Shown: positions 1 to 8,609 of the stretch, one piece after another
Position numbering within the stretch: the stretch's first letter is position 1
How the letters are laid out: every line of letters begins with the position of its first letter
Source of the DNA: Symsagittifera roscoffensis
Lineage: Eukaryota > Xenacoelomorpha > Acoela > Convolutidae
Length of the DNA stretch: 64,000 bases
Direction: 5' to 3'
NCBI RefSeq assembly: GCF_963678635.1
Contig: NC_087062.1
Coordinates: forward strand, 11,822,670-11,886,669
The notes under the pieces: model-generated
What the model saw: only the letters and a program-made list of their open reading frames with translations
The model's database searches: none
What the model was told of the DNA's origin: nothing
Position numbers and translations under genes: made by a program

Positions 1-3000
1 TTATAAGCTCCCATCACCTGTGGAAGGTATCTGTCCCAATCGGTCATGTACCTGGAACAATATACCCTCAGCATCGACACTAACGTCCTATTCTGTCTTT
101 CTACTAAGCCATTCGTCTGAGGGTGGTATGTCGTGGAGTGAGCCTGAGCGACTTGTGACCGTCTCATAAGCTCTTTCGTAAGCTCGCCTACGAAAGCCGT
201 TCCATTGTCCGATTGAAACGTCATTGGACATCCGTGTCTTGCTATCCACGTATTGATCAGGTGGTCGCATGTCTCTTCCGCCGAGGCAGTTATGCAGGGC
301 ACGGCCTCTGCATACTTCGTGAAGTGATCTATCATGACCAAGACTTGGTTGTAACCGCTGTCTGTCATGCATATCTTCTGGTGATCTATCTGCACCACCT
401 CGTTGAATTCAGACGACTCAATTGATTGTAAAGGAAATCGCAACTTCCTAGGATCCTTGACCTGTTGGCATGACAGACATGCTGTCACCCATTTCTCGCA
501 TGCCTTTTTCATCCCAGGCCACTCAAAGCGCTTCAGGATCCTCTGATACACTTTGTCGATCCCTTGATGGCCCATCTGATCATGCGACCTGAATAATAGT
601 TCTGTCTGATAGAGTTGCGGCAACACTATCGCGTTATATTTGTATAAGACCTTGTCTTCTTCTCTTCTCCTGCAAGCCACGATCCCGTCCTTGTTCAGAT
701 ATAATCTCCCCTCCTTCTGCATGAAGTATTGTCTCAGGATCCTATAGCTGTCTTCTTCCAGGTCACCTTTGTCAGGTGCACCGTTTTCTATCCACCTTTT
801 TAGGTTGCTTGTCATGCGATCATTTCTCTGCGCCCTTAGAAGGTCCGAGAGTCTGTATCTCGCCTTCAAGTACGTCTTCATGACTCTCATCTGACTGTTC
901 AGCTCGTTGGGCTGATGTGTGTCTTCTTCCATCTTAACGCACCAAATCTTCGCCAACGGTTGTGTTTCTTGTTGAAACGGCTGAAGATCAGTCCTGACTA
1001 CCTCTTTCTGCGGCAACAGGCTTATCGAACGTTTCGATACCGCTATCGTTTCTAAGTCATCCGCTGCGTTGTCAAAGACTCTTTCGCTTGGTATTAGGTA
1101 GCGATCACTGTCAGGATCCTGGTACACCTCTCTGTCCAGGTTTCTCGCCCGAGTTTCCACTAGTAGCGTGTGTATCGCCAGTTCTGACAGTTCTGATCCC
1201 GAGGTCGAATCCCTGTCTGAATAGGTGTTCATTCTCGAGCTTTCTGACTTATCATCCGTCGAAGGTGTTGTGCTGGAGACTGCACGCTCCTCCAGATCAT
1301 GTCCGTATTTCCTTCGCATCCATCTGAACTCCCCGGACAAAACTTTGTTCTCTAGGTCCTGTTTCTCATCAGGAATTTTCTCGTCTATCTCGGACTCCCC
1401 GGACAAATTTCCTTGTCCCGGGTGTTGATCTTGTGATCGCTGGTTTTTCTCCTTATCCTTCTCCCCGGACAAAGAGTCTTGCAGCAGATTTTGTTTTACA
1501 ACTCCACCCTCTTTATCCCGGTCTACAAAGGTGACAGTTTTCTTTTGCTTGCCGCTCTCCCGTCCTTTCTGTCCGTAAGAAGTACTGGTTAAAATCTCTT
1601 GGGGTATTGAGGATACTAGTTGCTGAACTATTGTCCTACAATCCCTCTTGTTCTCTTCGTGCTGTTGTCTGGACGGCATGATCTTCACTTTCTCACTGAC
1701 TGTTAGCGATGCCACTGCTGCTGTCCACTCGGGGTCATCTCTGGTCACTTCTCTTTCTAACAATCCACCCAGCATCCGCATTACTTGTGGTGTGACTTGC
1801 ACCGTTTTATCCAATAATGAGAGGCTGTTTATATTCATGCGAGAGAGTTCTTGCTGGACCAGGTTCGAGCGCAGCAACAAATCTAAGGGGACTGGATCCT
1901 CCTTGGACAGGATCTTTATCTCAGCTGCTTTCTCTACAGGTAACTCAGGATGCCCTGGAATTGGATGTCCAGACTTATCCAACCATCTCGTTAAGAGAAG
2001 CGCTTCATAAGTTTCTTTGTCCAGAAACGAGAATCCCTCCTTTACTTCCGCCTGATTGGCCTGCTTCTGCTCCAATCTTTCATAGAACTCAGTTTTCTTG
2101 CTGAGACTGTCAGCATTCTGATGTTTATCACGCATCCTGTGTTCGATTATCATATGGTAGCCATCCAATCTGACTATCCATCTACCAATATAACTCTGAT
2201 CCATCGAGTAGGTCTTCAACCAGGATAACGCTCTGTTGTCCACGCGTAACTTGAAGGGAGCGCTCCCCAAATATGCACGGTACTTTTCCACGAAGGTGAC
2301 TACTGCAAACATTTCTGCTTTCGGTGCGCCATATTTCATCTCTGTGTCACTCAAGACCTTGCTGCCGTATGCAATGGGACGGAGAACTGTTCTTCCGTTC
2401 CATTCTTGCTCTTGATGCAATATTCCTGAGATGGCCACCACTGATGCGTCTGTGTCAAGAACATACATGCCCTTTTCTGTAGGCATGCCCAGCACTGGCG
2501 CTTCGCACAGTTCCCGCTTTATGTTCTCGAAAGCAACTTGTGCCTCATCGTTCCATTCGAACTTTTTCCCTTTGTTGCGCATCAGCTTCTGCATCGGGTA
2601 CACCTTGTCCGCGTATCCTTTTATGAATTCTCGGTAGTAATTGGCAAACCCTAGGAAGCTCATGAGCTGTGTGTCCGTTCTAGGAGCTTTCCATGTCAGC
2701 ACAGCCTCTACTGCTTCTGGATCTGGCCTCACACCATGCCGGTCCACCATTCTTCCCAGGTACTTGATCGAATCCCTAAGGATTTCACATTTCGATGGTT
2801 TGCATTTCAAGCCTGCTCTTTTCATACATCCGAAGACCTCATCGAGTCGATCAATGTGATCCTCCAGGGTTGGTGTCGCTATGACTACGTCATCCACGTA
2901 GCACATCAAGAGATTCCCGTACTTTTTGGTCACTCCTGTCAAAGCCTGAGCCATCAGCCTTTGAAAGGTTGCTGTTGCATTGCACAAGCCGAAGGGCATC

Positions 3001-3617
3001 CTCTTCCACTGGTACAACCCCAATTCGCACGCGAATCCGGTTTTCTCCCTGTCCTTCTTTCGCAGAGGAACCTGCCAGAAGGCTGAACCCAAGTCCAATG
3101 TGGTGAAGAACTTTGCATCACCAAGTTTGGATAGGCTCTCGTCTATTCGTGGTATCGGGTACGCATCTTTAATCGTTACCGCGTTCAAGTAACGAAAGTC
3201 GCAACAAAATCTAAGCTGCCCCCCTTTCTTTTTCGCCATTACTACTCCGCAAGCCCATGGTGATTTCGAGGGTTCTATCATGTCGTATTCAAGCAACATT
3301 TCTATTTCCGCTCGGCACGCTTCCGATTTATGTGGCGTCATTCGCCTTGCGCCTTCCCTATGGGGAACGGCGCCCTCTTCTAGTTCGATTTCGTGTTCGA
3401 CGAAATTACAGCAACCGATGTCCGCCTTATGTTTTGAAAATACTTCGGCGTTCCGATCTAGGAGGTCCCGCAATTTTTCAAAATCTCCCTCACCTATTTT
3501 TCCTTTTAAATGTTCTATTTCTGGCAAAACCGGTTTGTCAGAATCTAGTTCATATGACGAGGGGCGTTCCGGAAAATTCGAGCAGCTTGATAAGCCGTCG
3601 TCCGTTTCGGATTTCAT
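1..3617 (-). CDS. pol: Pol polyprotein (RT, RNase H, integrase), C-terminus missing
   Basis: Open reading frame from an ATG at 3617 to the window edge in one phase, about 1,205 codons. It should copy the element RNA into DNA and integrate it. Reading 5' to 3': a protease-to-RT linker; reverse transcriptase with LDLGSAFWQVPL, PFGLCNATATFQ and the catalytic YVDD (about 2890-2900); RNase H starting with VLDTDAS (about 2450); a very long charged linker (about 640-2100); an HHCC zinc finger (H-x4-H ... CLSC, near 500-590); and the integrase core with QIDH, QSDNGTAF and the glutamate in NGLVERQNR. The frame equals that of gag-pro upstream, with one TAA between, so pol could be made by readthrough or re-initiation. 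The family is certain; the C-terminal part of integrase is outside the window. Confidence 0.93.
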   Translation of the reverse strand, partial: MKSETDDGLSSCSNFPERPSSYELDSDKPVLPEIEHLKGKIGEGDFEKLRDLLDRNAEVFSKHKADIGCCNFVEHEIELEEGAVPHREGARRMTPHKSEACRAEIEMLLEYDMIEPSKSPWACGVVMAKKKGGQLRFCCDFRYLNAVTIKDAYPIPRIDESLSKLGDAKFFTTLDLGSAFWQVPLRKKDREKTGFACELGLYQWKRMPFGLCNATATFQRLMAQALTGVTKKYGNLLMCYVDDVVIATPTLEDHIDRLDEVFGCMKRAGLKCKPSKCEILRDSIKYLGRMVDRHGVRPDPEAVEAVLTWKAPRTDTQLMSFLGFANYYREFIKGYADKVYPMQKLMRNKGKKFEWNDEAQVAFENIKRELCEAPVLGMPTEKGMYVLDTDASVVAISGILHQEQEWNGRTVLRPIAYGSKVLSDTEMKYGAPKAEMFAVVTFVEKYRAYLGSAPFKLRVDNRALSWLKTYSMDQSYIGRWIVRLDGYHMIIEHRMRDKHQNADSLSKKTEFYERLEQKQANQAEVKEGFSFLDKETYEALLLTRWLDKSGHPIPGHPELPVEKAAEIKILSKEDPVPLDLLLRSNLVQQELSRMNINSLSLLDKTVQVTPQVMRMLGGLLEREVTRDDPEWTAAVASLTVSEKVKIMPSRQQHEENKRDCRTIVQQLVSSIPQEILTSTSYGQKGRESGKQKKTVTFVDRDKEGGVVKQNLLQDSLSGEKDKEKNQRSQDQHPGQGNLSGESEIDEKIPDEKQDLENKVLSGEFRWMRRKYGHDLEERAVSSTTPSTDDKSESSRMNTYSDRDSTSGSELSELAIHTLLVETRARNLDREVYQDPDSDRYLIPSERVFDNAADDLETIAVSKRSISLLPQKEVVRTDLQPFQQETQPLAKIWCVKMEEDTHQPNELNSQMRVMKTYLKARYRLSDLLRAQRNDRMTSNLKRWIENGAPDKGDLEEDSYRILRQYFMQKEGRLYLNKDGIVACRRREEDKVLYKYNAIVLPQLYQTELLFRSHDQMGHQGIDKVYQRILKRFEWPGMKKACEKWVTACLSCQQVKDPRKLRFPLQSIESSEFNEVVQIDHQKICMTDSGYNQVLVMIDHFTKYAEAVPCITASAEETCDHLINTWIARHGCPMTFQSDNGTAFVGELTKELMRRSQVAQAHSTTYHPQTNGLVERQNRTLVSMLRVYCSRYMTDWDRYLPQVMGAY

Positions 3618-3644
3618 TGAAAACAATTTACGAATAGATTTTAA

Positions 3645-6600
3645 TTAATTAATTCTCTTTAAGATTTTATCTTTATTTGCATGATAAGGACAGTCTTTCA
3701 CACTATATTTCTTCAAGTTTTGTGTCTCTTCATAGTCGGTCCTCATCGGCAATGCGTAACCAAGCTTCTTTCCACGCTGGATTGAAACCGTGGTGTCCAG
3801 TGTGTTCAACAACACACTGACACACAGTCCGTTTCGCGTTACCGAGAAGCTCCGGCCTAAAATCACCGAACTCTGACTATTTGGATTCGGTACTAAGCAA
3901 ACCTGTTTGCTATCACTTAACGAATTTAAATTTCTCATTCTAAAAATTGCTACTACAGCTTGTCCTGGTTGTAACTTTACTTTTCTATCCAAAAAAACTG
4001 GTACCTTATTTTCATCTGTTATTATCCTATTAATTGGTCTCTTAACATACTTTCGGTCCGGAATTCTAATCCGTATTAGACCGTTGTTCAAGTCAATCAT
4101 CACGTCAAAGTTCCTGACAAAATCTCTGCCCAAGATGAATTGGTCGGCGTTGTCCAGATTCTCTACCACCAAGAAGCTCATCCAAAGGTTCCGTCCTCCC
4201 ATGTGAAGGACCGTCACCGGTGTTCTTCCGGCTACGTAGATAGCTCCTCGATTTGCAGCGGCTAGTCGGAGATTCGTAGGAATCAAGTCTTCCCGCGTGA
4301 AGCCCATTCTCTCCCAGGTTTTTATCGGCATCACACTCACCACCGCGCCTGTGTCCAGAAGCCCTGTGACTCCGATTTTTGTTCCGTTGGTGTCAAGCAG
4401 GTGTGCTGTCACATCTGCTTCATATCCAATATGTACCGCGTCTTGTTCCATCATGGCGTCATGGCCTATCCTGCGGACTTTGAGTTCCTCTTCACCCAAA
4501 TAGATCTGCCCCATTTGGTCATCATCTGTTGTTATGTAAGTCCTGGTGTAGATGCTGATTCCATCCACGTTCAGCATTATTTGATACGGCCCATAGACCT
4601 CCAAGTAGCGTCCATGAAGTTTCTTCATGCGAGGGCCACCCGTCGTTAGTAGTGCTCGCACAGCTCTCGACTCAGTGCGTGGCTCCACCTGCCTCAGATA
4701 ATCTGCATATGTGTCCAAATGCATTAAAGTGAACTCTGATGGTTCACTCAAACTTCTTATTACCTGGTGTCCAGCCACTGAGATTATCGACTGTATCTTC
4801 TTTCCTTGCGGCGCCATGCCGAACCTCTTACCGGAGATCACTTTAAGTTTCATATCTAAACTGCTTGGTGTTTTCTTCTCTTCGAACTCCGTTGCCTCGA
4901 AGGTATTCAGTTGCTCCTGAAGCTTTTCATTTTCCAGTTCAAGTTTCACTTTTTGTTCGATCTCTTTCGTCACCAATTCCTGCTGTACTCTATTTAGGGC
5001 ATCCTTTGCGGCTGCCTTATAATCGATCTTGAAGTCATCGGCCGCAGTTGCTGGTTCCGGTTCACGTGCTTCTTCTGTTACTGCTTGCATTTTCGTTGCC
5101 GCCAGCTCTTGATGTTTGTCCTTCCTGCGTGCCTCTGCTTCGCCCAAAAGTCGAGCCTTGCTTGCTTTCACTCCTGACAAAGCTTCTTCATGCCTTGGAT
5201 GCTTGATGTCTGCCACTGCATCCCAGAATTGCGGACAATCTGATTTAAAATGACCTTCCAAGTTACAAAAGAAACACCTCGGGCCAAATTTCGCAATTAC
5301 TCCTCTCATGAAATCCTCATGATCCAACTCTGACGCATCTTCGTCCTCGAGGCTAAAGCCTATTGCTTTCATGCCTTGTTTGTAAGCTGGGCATGCTGAC
5401 ACATGATGGTCTGTTGAACTGCAATTAGCACAAGAACGTCTCTTGTCCATATCATCCCTCGGTTTGTACCAATTGTTCCCTTGGTTAGCTGGTCCGTTGT
5501 TAAAATTGCCATAATTGTTCTTGTAATATCCAGATCTCGAAGGAGGTTTCAACAAAAGATACTCTTTTGATTTGAGCCTCAACTCCTCCGGTGTTGGCGC
5601 ATTAGTTGATAGTGGTGTGTAATGCGTTGCTAGCATCGTACGAAGTTCATCATTTTTCACACCATCGATGAATTCTGAGGCTACGGCCAGGTTCATCCTT
5701 CGGTTTGACTCATCCGGTTGGCTGCGTCTTCTCAGCATTTCCAAATCATCGAGAAACTTGTCTATTGTTTCATCTTCTCGTTGCCTCCGTTTCTCGAAGC
5801 GCATCATCGCCTGGTGCCCCTGCACCCCTGATCCGAAACGGTTTAACAAGATTTCGAAGATTTTCTCAGCAGTGTCACGTTGATACTGTTTCTTAGCCAT
5901 GACACAGTTCAGGGCTGTCCCTTCTAAGTTGCTGGTGAGCGCGCTGCATTCCTGTCTCTCCGACAAGTCCTCTTCCTCGAAATGCAGCTTCATTACCTCT
6001 ATCCAGGTATCAATACAGCCATCAGATTCGTCCTTGTAGCATCTTGGCTTCTTAAAGACTCTTCTGGACTTTTCACTGCGTTCATTGGTTCTAGATAACC
6101 GCGTCAGGAATGTCTCCAAAGACCTGTTCAGGGGTTCAAATGCTGTGGCCATTGCCGTAGCATCCCTTGAGTGTCCCGCCTGAGAGTCCTCACACCTTGT
6201 CGAAGGCTCTGTGCGCGGTGCATCCCTGCAATCCGAATCACCATGAGCGTTTCCCGCTTGGCCCATGTGACTCCTCCTCGGGCTTGTATGCCCCATGTTG
6301 CCAGAATCGCTTCTCCCGGTCGCATGTGTGCTTTGCGTTGGTCGTTCGTTCGAGGTTTGTCTGTTCCCCGTTGAACTTGCTCTACTGTTCGGGCCCCATG
6401 CTGTATTACCCCTTGTGGCATAGCCTGATGAACTGCCCCTGCCTCTAGTGGATCCATTTGTCTTCCTCCTTTGATGTTCATTGAAGTTCACCCTCGGTTC
6501 CCTGCTGGGACCTCCCGAGTTCGGCTCTCCTTCTTTTGGTCCACTCTTGCTGCTTAGTAGCCCGTCCAACCTATCCATGATAGCCTGCGTTCGCCTCTCC

Positions 6601-7832
6601 ATCATCGCGTCTATCTTTGTGTCAAGAGACCCAAGAGACTGCTCTTGCTGAATTCTTAACTTCTCCATGTCGGCTCTTAAGCGTAACTCCCTCTGTTCCG
6701 CCTCTCTTGTCATTCGCGACAAGTTCCTCGTCATATGTTCGTCCGTTCTTTCTTTCAAGCGTTTTTCGCTTCTGTCAACTTCTTGTCTGTTGCGGTTTAT
6801 TTCTTCCCGCAGACTTTCTCTTTCAATGTGAACTGCTCTTTCTAGTTCACTCATCCTTATCGACATCTGTTCATTTTGTTCTCCTAAACTGCCCACTATG
6901 TTGTTTAAGGCTTCTTCTAGTGCTGCCCCGTTATCCACGAGTGGCGTCACTAGTGGCGGTGTAACCCTGTCGGAGCCAGGTAACTTCGTGCTCGTCGAGA
7001 TCCGGGCCTTGACTCTGTGCTTCAACGTCTTTTCATTATTTATTTCAGGATCCATTAACGCATTGCCGAGCCCTCTGGTTCTACTCTCTTCAGGTTGTGG
7101 CTCCGAACTTGTCCTAATCGCGAAGTCCTTTGACTGGCCCAGTGTGTTTGCCTCCTTACTTATCGTTGTCACTACACCAAATTTGTCCATGGTTCCAGTC
7201 TCTCTTCCGACGTGTGCCTCACTCTCCTGGATCGAACTATTGAGGCTGACTTGAGATCCAAAGTCCCCTTGCTCCTCTTCATCCTCTTCCTCCTGGGACT
7301 CCCCATCGTTTCCTGCTCCTCCTCCCATGCTGAATGGAAAGATGTTTCCGAAGGTGTTCTTCATTCTTTCTGAGAACGATGATGAGGTTGTTTGTTTTCC
7401 AGTTCCGCTTGCCATCATAGTGTTGTCTGTCGGAGATCTTCTAGTTGCCGTTACTTCAGTTGAGATGTCGGACAGTTCCGACATCTCCTCTCGATCCAAC
7501 GTCCCGGTGGAAGTGGCAAAATCATGGCCTTGTTCTACCGGAGTAGATTCACTCGCCAGCCTTCTGCCTCTCCCTTCCAGTCCATTTACTCCCTGGTTGT
7601 CGTTCATGGTATGGTCCGTATTGAACTCCACTTCTAATAGTTCTCTTCGCTCTTCTGAGGTCTTCTGACTTCTCGTTTCAACCATTCTGCCTGAAACCGT
7701 CCCCCTTTTGTCAGACCGGGATCGCTTGATCCAATCCACAAAAGGATCGGTCATCGTTTTTCTTTGCTTTTCAGGTATGAATTTCCTAGAGCTATTACCT
7801 CGTTTTGGTATCCTTGACTTGTCTAAACTCAT
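3645..7832 (-). CDS. gag-pro: Gag-protease polyprotein of the gypsy element
   Basis: A 1,395-residue ORF. Residues 1-300 are low-complexity and acidic. About 310-420 look coiled-coil (rich in E, R and L heptads). About 420-580 are Gly/Ser/Arg-rich. About 595-740 match a retrotransposon Gag (capsid) domain, including LDDLEMLRRR. Two CCHC zinc knuckles follow, CANCSSTDHHVSAC (about residue 799) and CFFCNLEGHFKSDC (about 851), then a Lys/Glu-rich helical stretch. A retropepsin-like protease carries LLDTGAVVSVM (about 1160) and the ILGRDF strand. Gag would form the particle, and the knuckles would bind RNA. The start MSLDKSR is the first Met of the frame. At almost 1,400 residues this is long for a Ty3/gypsy gag-pro, mainly because of the N-terminal disordered part. 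It ends in TAA (3645-3647), with pol in the same phase downstream. Confidence 0.92.
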   Translation of the reverse strand: MSLDKSRIPKRGNSSRKFIPEKQRKTMTDPFVDWIKRSRSDKRGTVSGRMVETRSQKTSEERRELLEVEFNTDHTMNDNQGVNGLEGRGRRLASESTPVEQGHDFATSTGTLDREEMSELSDISTEVTATRRSPTDNTMMASGTGKQTTSSSFSERMKNTFGNIFPFSMGGGAGNDGESQEEEDEEEQGDFGSQVSLNSSIQESEAHVGRETGTMDKFGVVTTISKEANTLGQSKDFAIRTSSEPQPEESRTRGLGNALMDPEINNEKTLKHRVKARISTSTKLPGSDRVTPPLVTPLVDNGAALEEALNNIVGSLGEQNEQMSIRMSELERAVHIERESLREEINRNRQEVDRSEKRLKERTDEHMTRNLSRMTREAEQRELRLRADMEKLRIQQEQSLGSLDTKIDAMMERRTQAIMDRLDGLLSSKSGPKEGEPNSGGPSREPRVNFNEHQRRKTNGSTRGRGSSSGYATRGNTAWGPNSRASSTGNRQTSNERPTQSTHATGRSDSGNMGHTSPRRSHMGQAGNAHGDSDCRDAPRTEPSTRCEDSQAGHSRDATAMATAFEPLNRSLETFLTRLSRTNERSEKSRRVFKKPRCYKDESDGCIDTWIEVMKLHFEEEDLSERQECSALTSNLEGTALNCVMAKKQYQRDTAEKIFEILLNRFGSGVQGHQAMMRFEKRRQREDETIDKFLDDLEMLRRRSQPDESNRRMNLAVASEFIDGVKNDELRTMLATHYTPLSTNAPTPEELRLKSKEYLLLKPPSRSGYYKNNYGNFNNGPANQGNNWYKPRDDMDKRRSCANCSSTDHHVSACPAYKQGMKAIGFSLEDEDASELDHEDFMRGVIAKFGPRCFFCNLEGHFKSDCPQFWDAVADIKHPRHEEALSGVKASKARLLGEAEARRKDKHQELAATKMQAVTEEAREPEPATAADDFKIDYKAAAKDALNRVQQELVTKEIEQKVKLELENEKLQEQLNTFEATEFEEKKTPSSLDMKLKVISGKRFGMAPQGKKIQSIISVAGHQVIRSLSEPSEFTLMHLDTYADYLRQVEPRTESRAVRALLTTGGPRMKKLHGRYLEVYGPYQIMLNVDGISIYTRTYITTDDDQMGQIYLGEEELKVRRIGHDAMMEQDAVHIGYEADVTAHLLDTNGTKIGVTGLLDTGAVVSVMPIKTWERMGFTREDLIPTNLRLAAANRGAIYVAGRTPVTVLHMGGRNLWMSFLVVENLDNADQFILGRDFVRNFDVMIDLNNGLIRIRIPDRKYVKRPINRIITDENKVPVFLDRKVKLQPGQAVVAIFRMRNLNSLSDSKQVCLVPNPNSQSSVILGRSFSVTRNGLCVSVLLNTLDTTVSIQRGKKLGYALPMRTDYEETQNLKKYSVKDCPYHANKDKILKRIN

Positions 7833-8600
7833 TCTTTATTTGTCACTTTCCTATGCCTACTCTTGACTCAATTGCTAGAGACCTTATAGTTTTATTAACA
7901 ATAATAATGACACAACACAATAAATTTCACCAGATTCTATTAAATAGTGACCACGAATCCCTGTATGTTGTCAGAGTACAGTTTGTATAAAATTTTATTC
8001 ACACTAGCCGATTATCGGTCCAAAGCTCTGGAAACTAGCACAATATGATGTTATCAGTCAATTTAAAAGATAGTGTAGTCACTACCCAATCAAGCACAGT
8101 TTAGGTTGATTTAAAATCAAAAACAAAAAAATATATATATTGACACAATATGAATGTATATATAAAAAAACGTATGTGTCTTGTACTCTTAGTCGGTCGC
8201 AGTACAATAGTCGAACCTGTCTTTTAAAGAAAAAGCTTTCCCTGCTTGGTGCTGCACCAAACAGACAAAACTTTGAAGGCAGTAATTTTCTCAAGTGGGC
8301 GTCTATTGCACCCACCGAGTACTGTGTTACCTATCTGCCTTCGGACTGCCCGAGCTAGACCTACTAAAATCCTCAGGGCAGTCACTTTCCCCAAAAACGT
8401 ATTATGTTTCAATCCACACCAATGAGTCACGCTCTTTTTAATTTAGACTTAGTGTCGCGAGTATCCGAGTTCGGACCTGTTTTGTATTAGTCTGGTTCTT
8501 TTTGAGAGGCAAGTTACCAGTGCAGTCACTGATACCTAGCCTGTGTATTAATAACCTAATACCTCTCGCTTTTTAGTCTTTCTTTCGTTTACCTAAGTCC
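7833..8600. other. 5' leader side of the gypsy element; no gene
   Basis: Noncoding sequence upstream (minus sense) of gag. It should hold the leader, primer-binding site and the start of the 5' LTR. I looked for a tRNA 3' end (…CCA) next to an LTR edge; candidates near 8266-8272 and 8412-8424 are not convincing. No ORF here resembles a protein. Confidence 0.4.
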
Positions 8601-8609
8601 TTAATAAAA

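Larger units (their letters stand above)
1..7832 (-). mobile_element. Ty3/gypsy-type LTR retrotransposon, cut by the left window edge
   Basis: A retroelement on the minus strand with the order Gag (zinc knuckles), aspartic protease, reverse transcriptase, RNase H, integrase. RNase H directly precedes integrase, which is the Ty3/gypsy order and not the Ty1/copia order. The coding part is essentially intact over 7.8 kb, so the copy is probably young. The 3' end and 3' LTR lie beyond position 1. The 5' LTR should lie above 7832, but without its partner I cannot place its borders. It may lie in an intron of the channel gene whose exons appear at 12.34 and 17.04 kb. Confidence 0.93.

Noticed and set aside
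6128-6481. Long ORFs on both strands overlapping gag-pro (for example 6128-6481 minus, 7327-7668 plus)
   Set aside because: They lie in other frames of the intact gag-pro ORF, whose zinc knuckles and protease fix the true frame.
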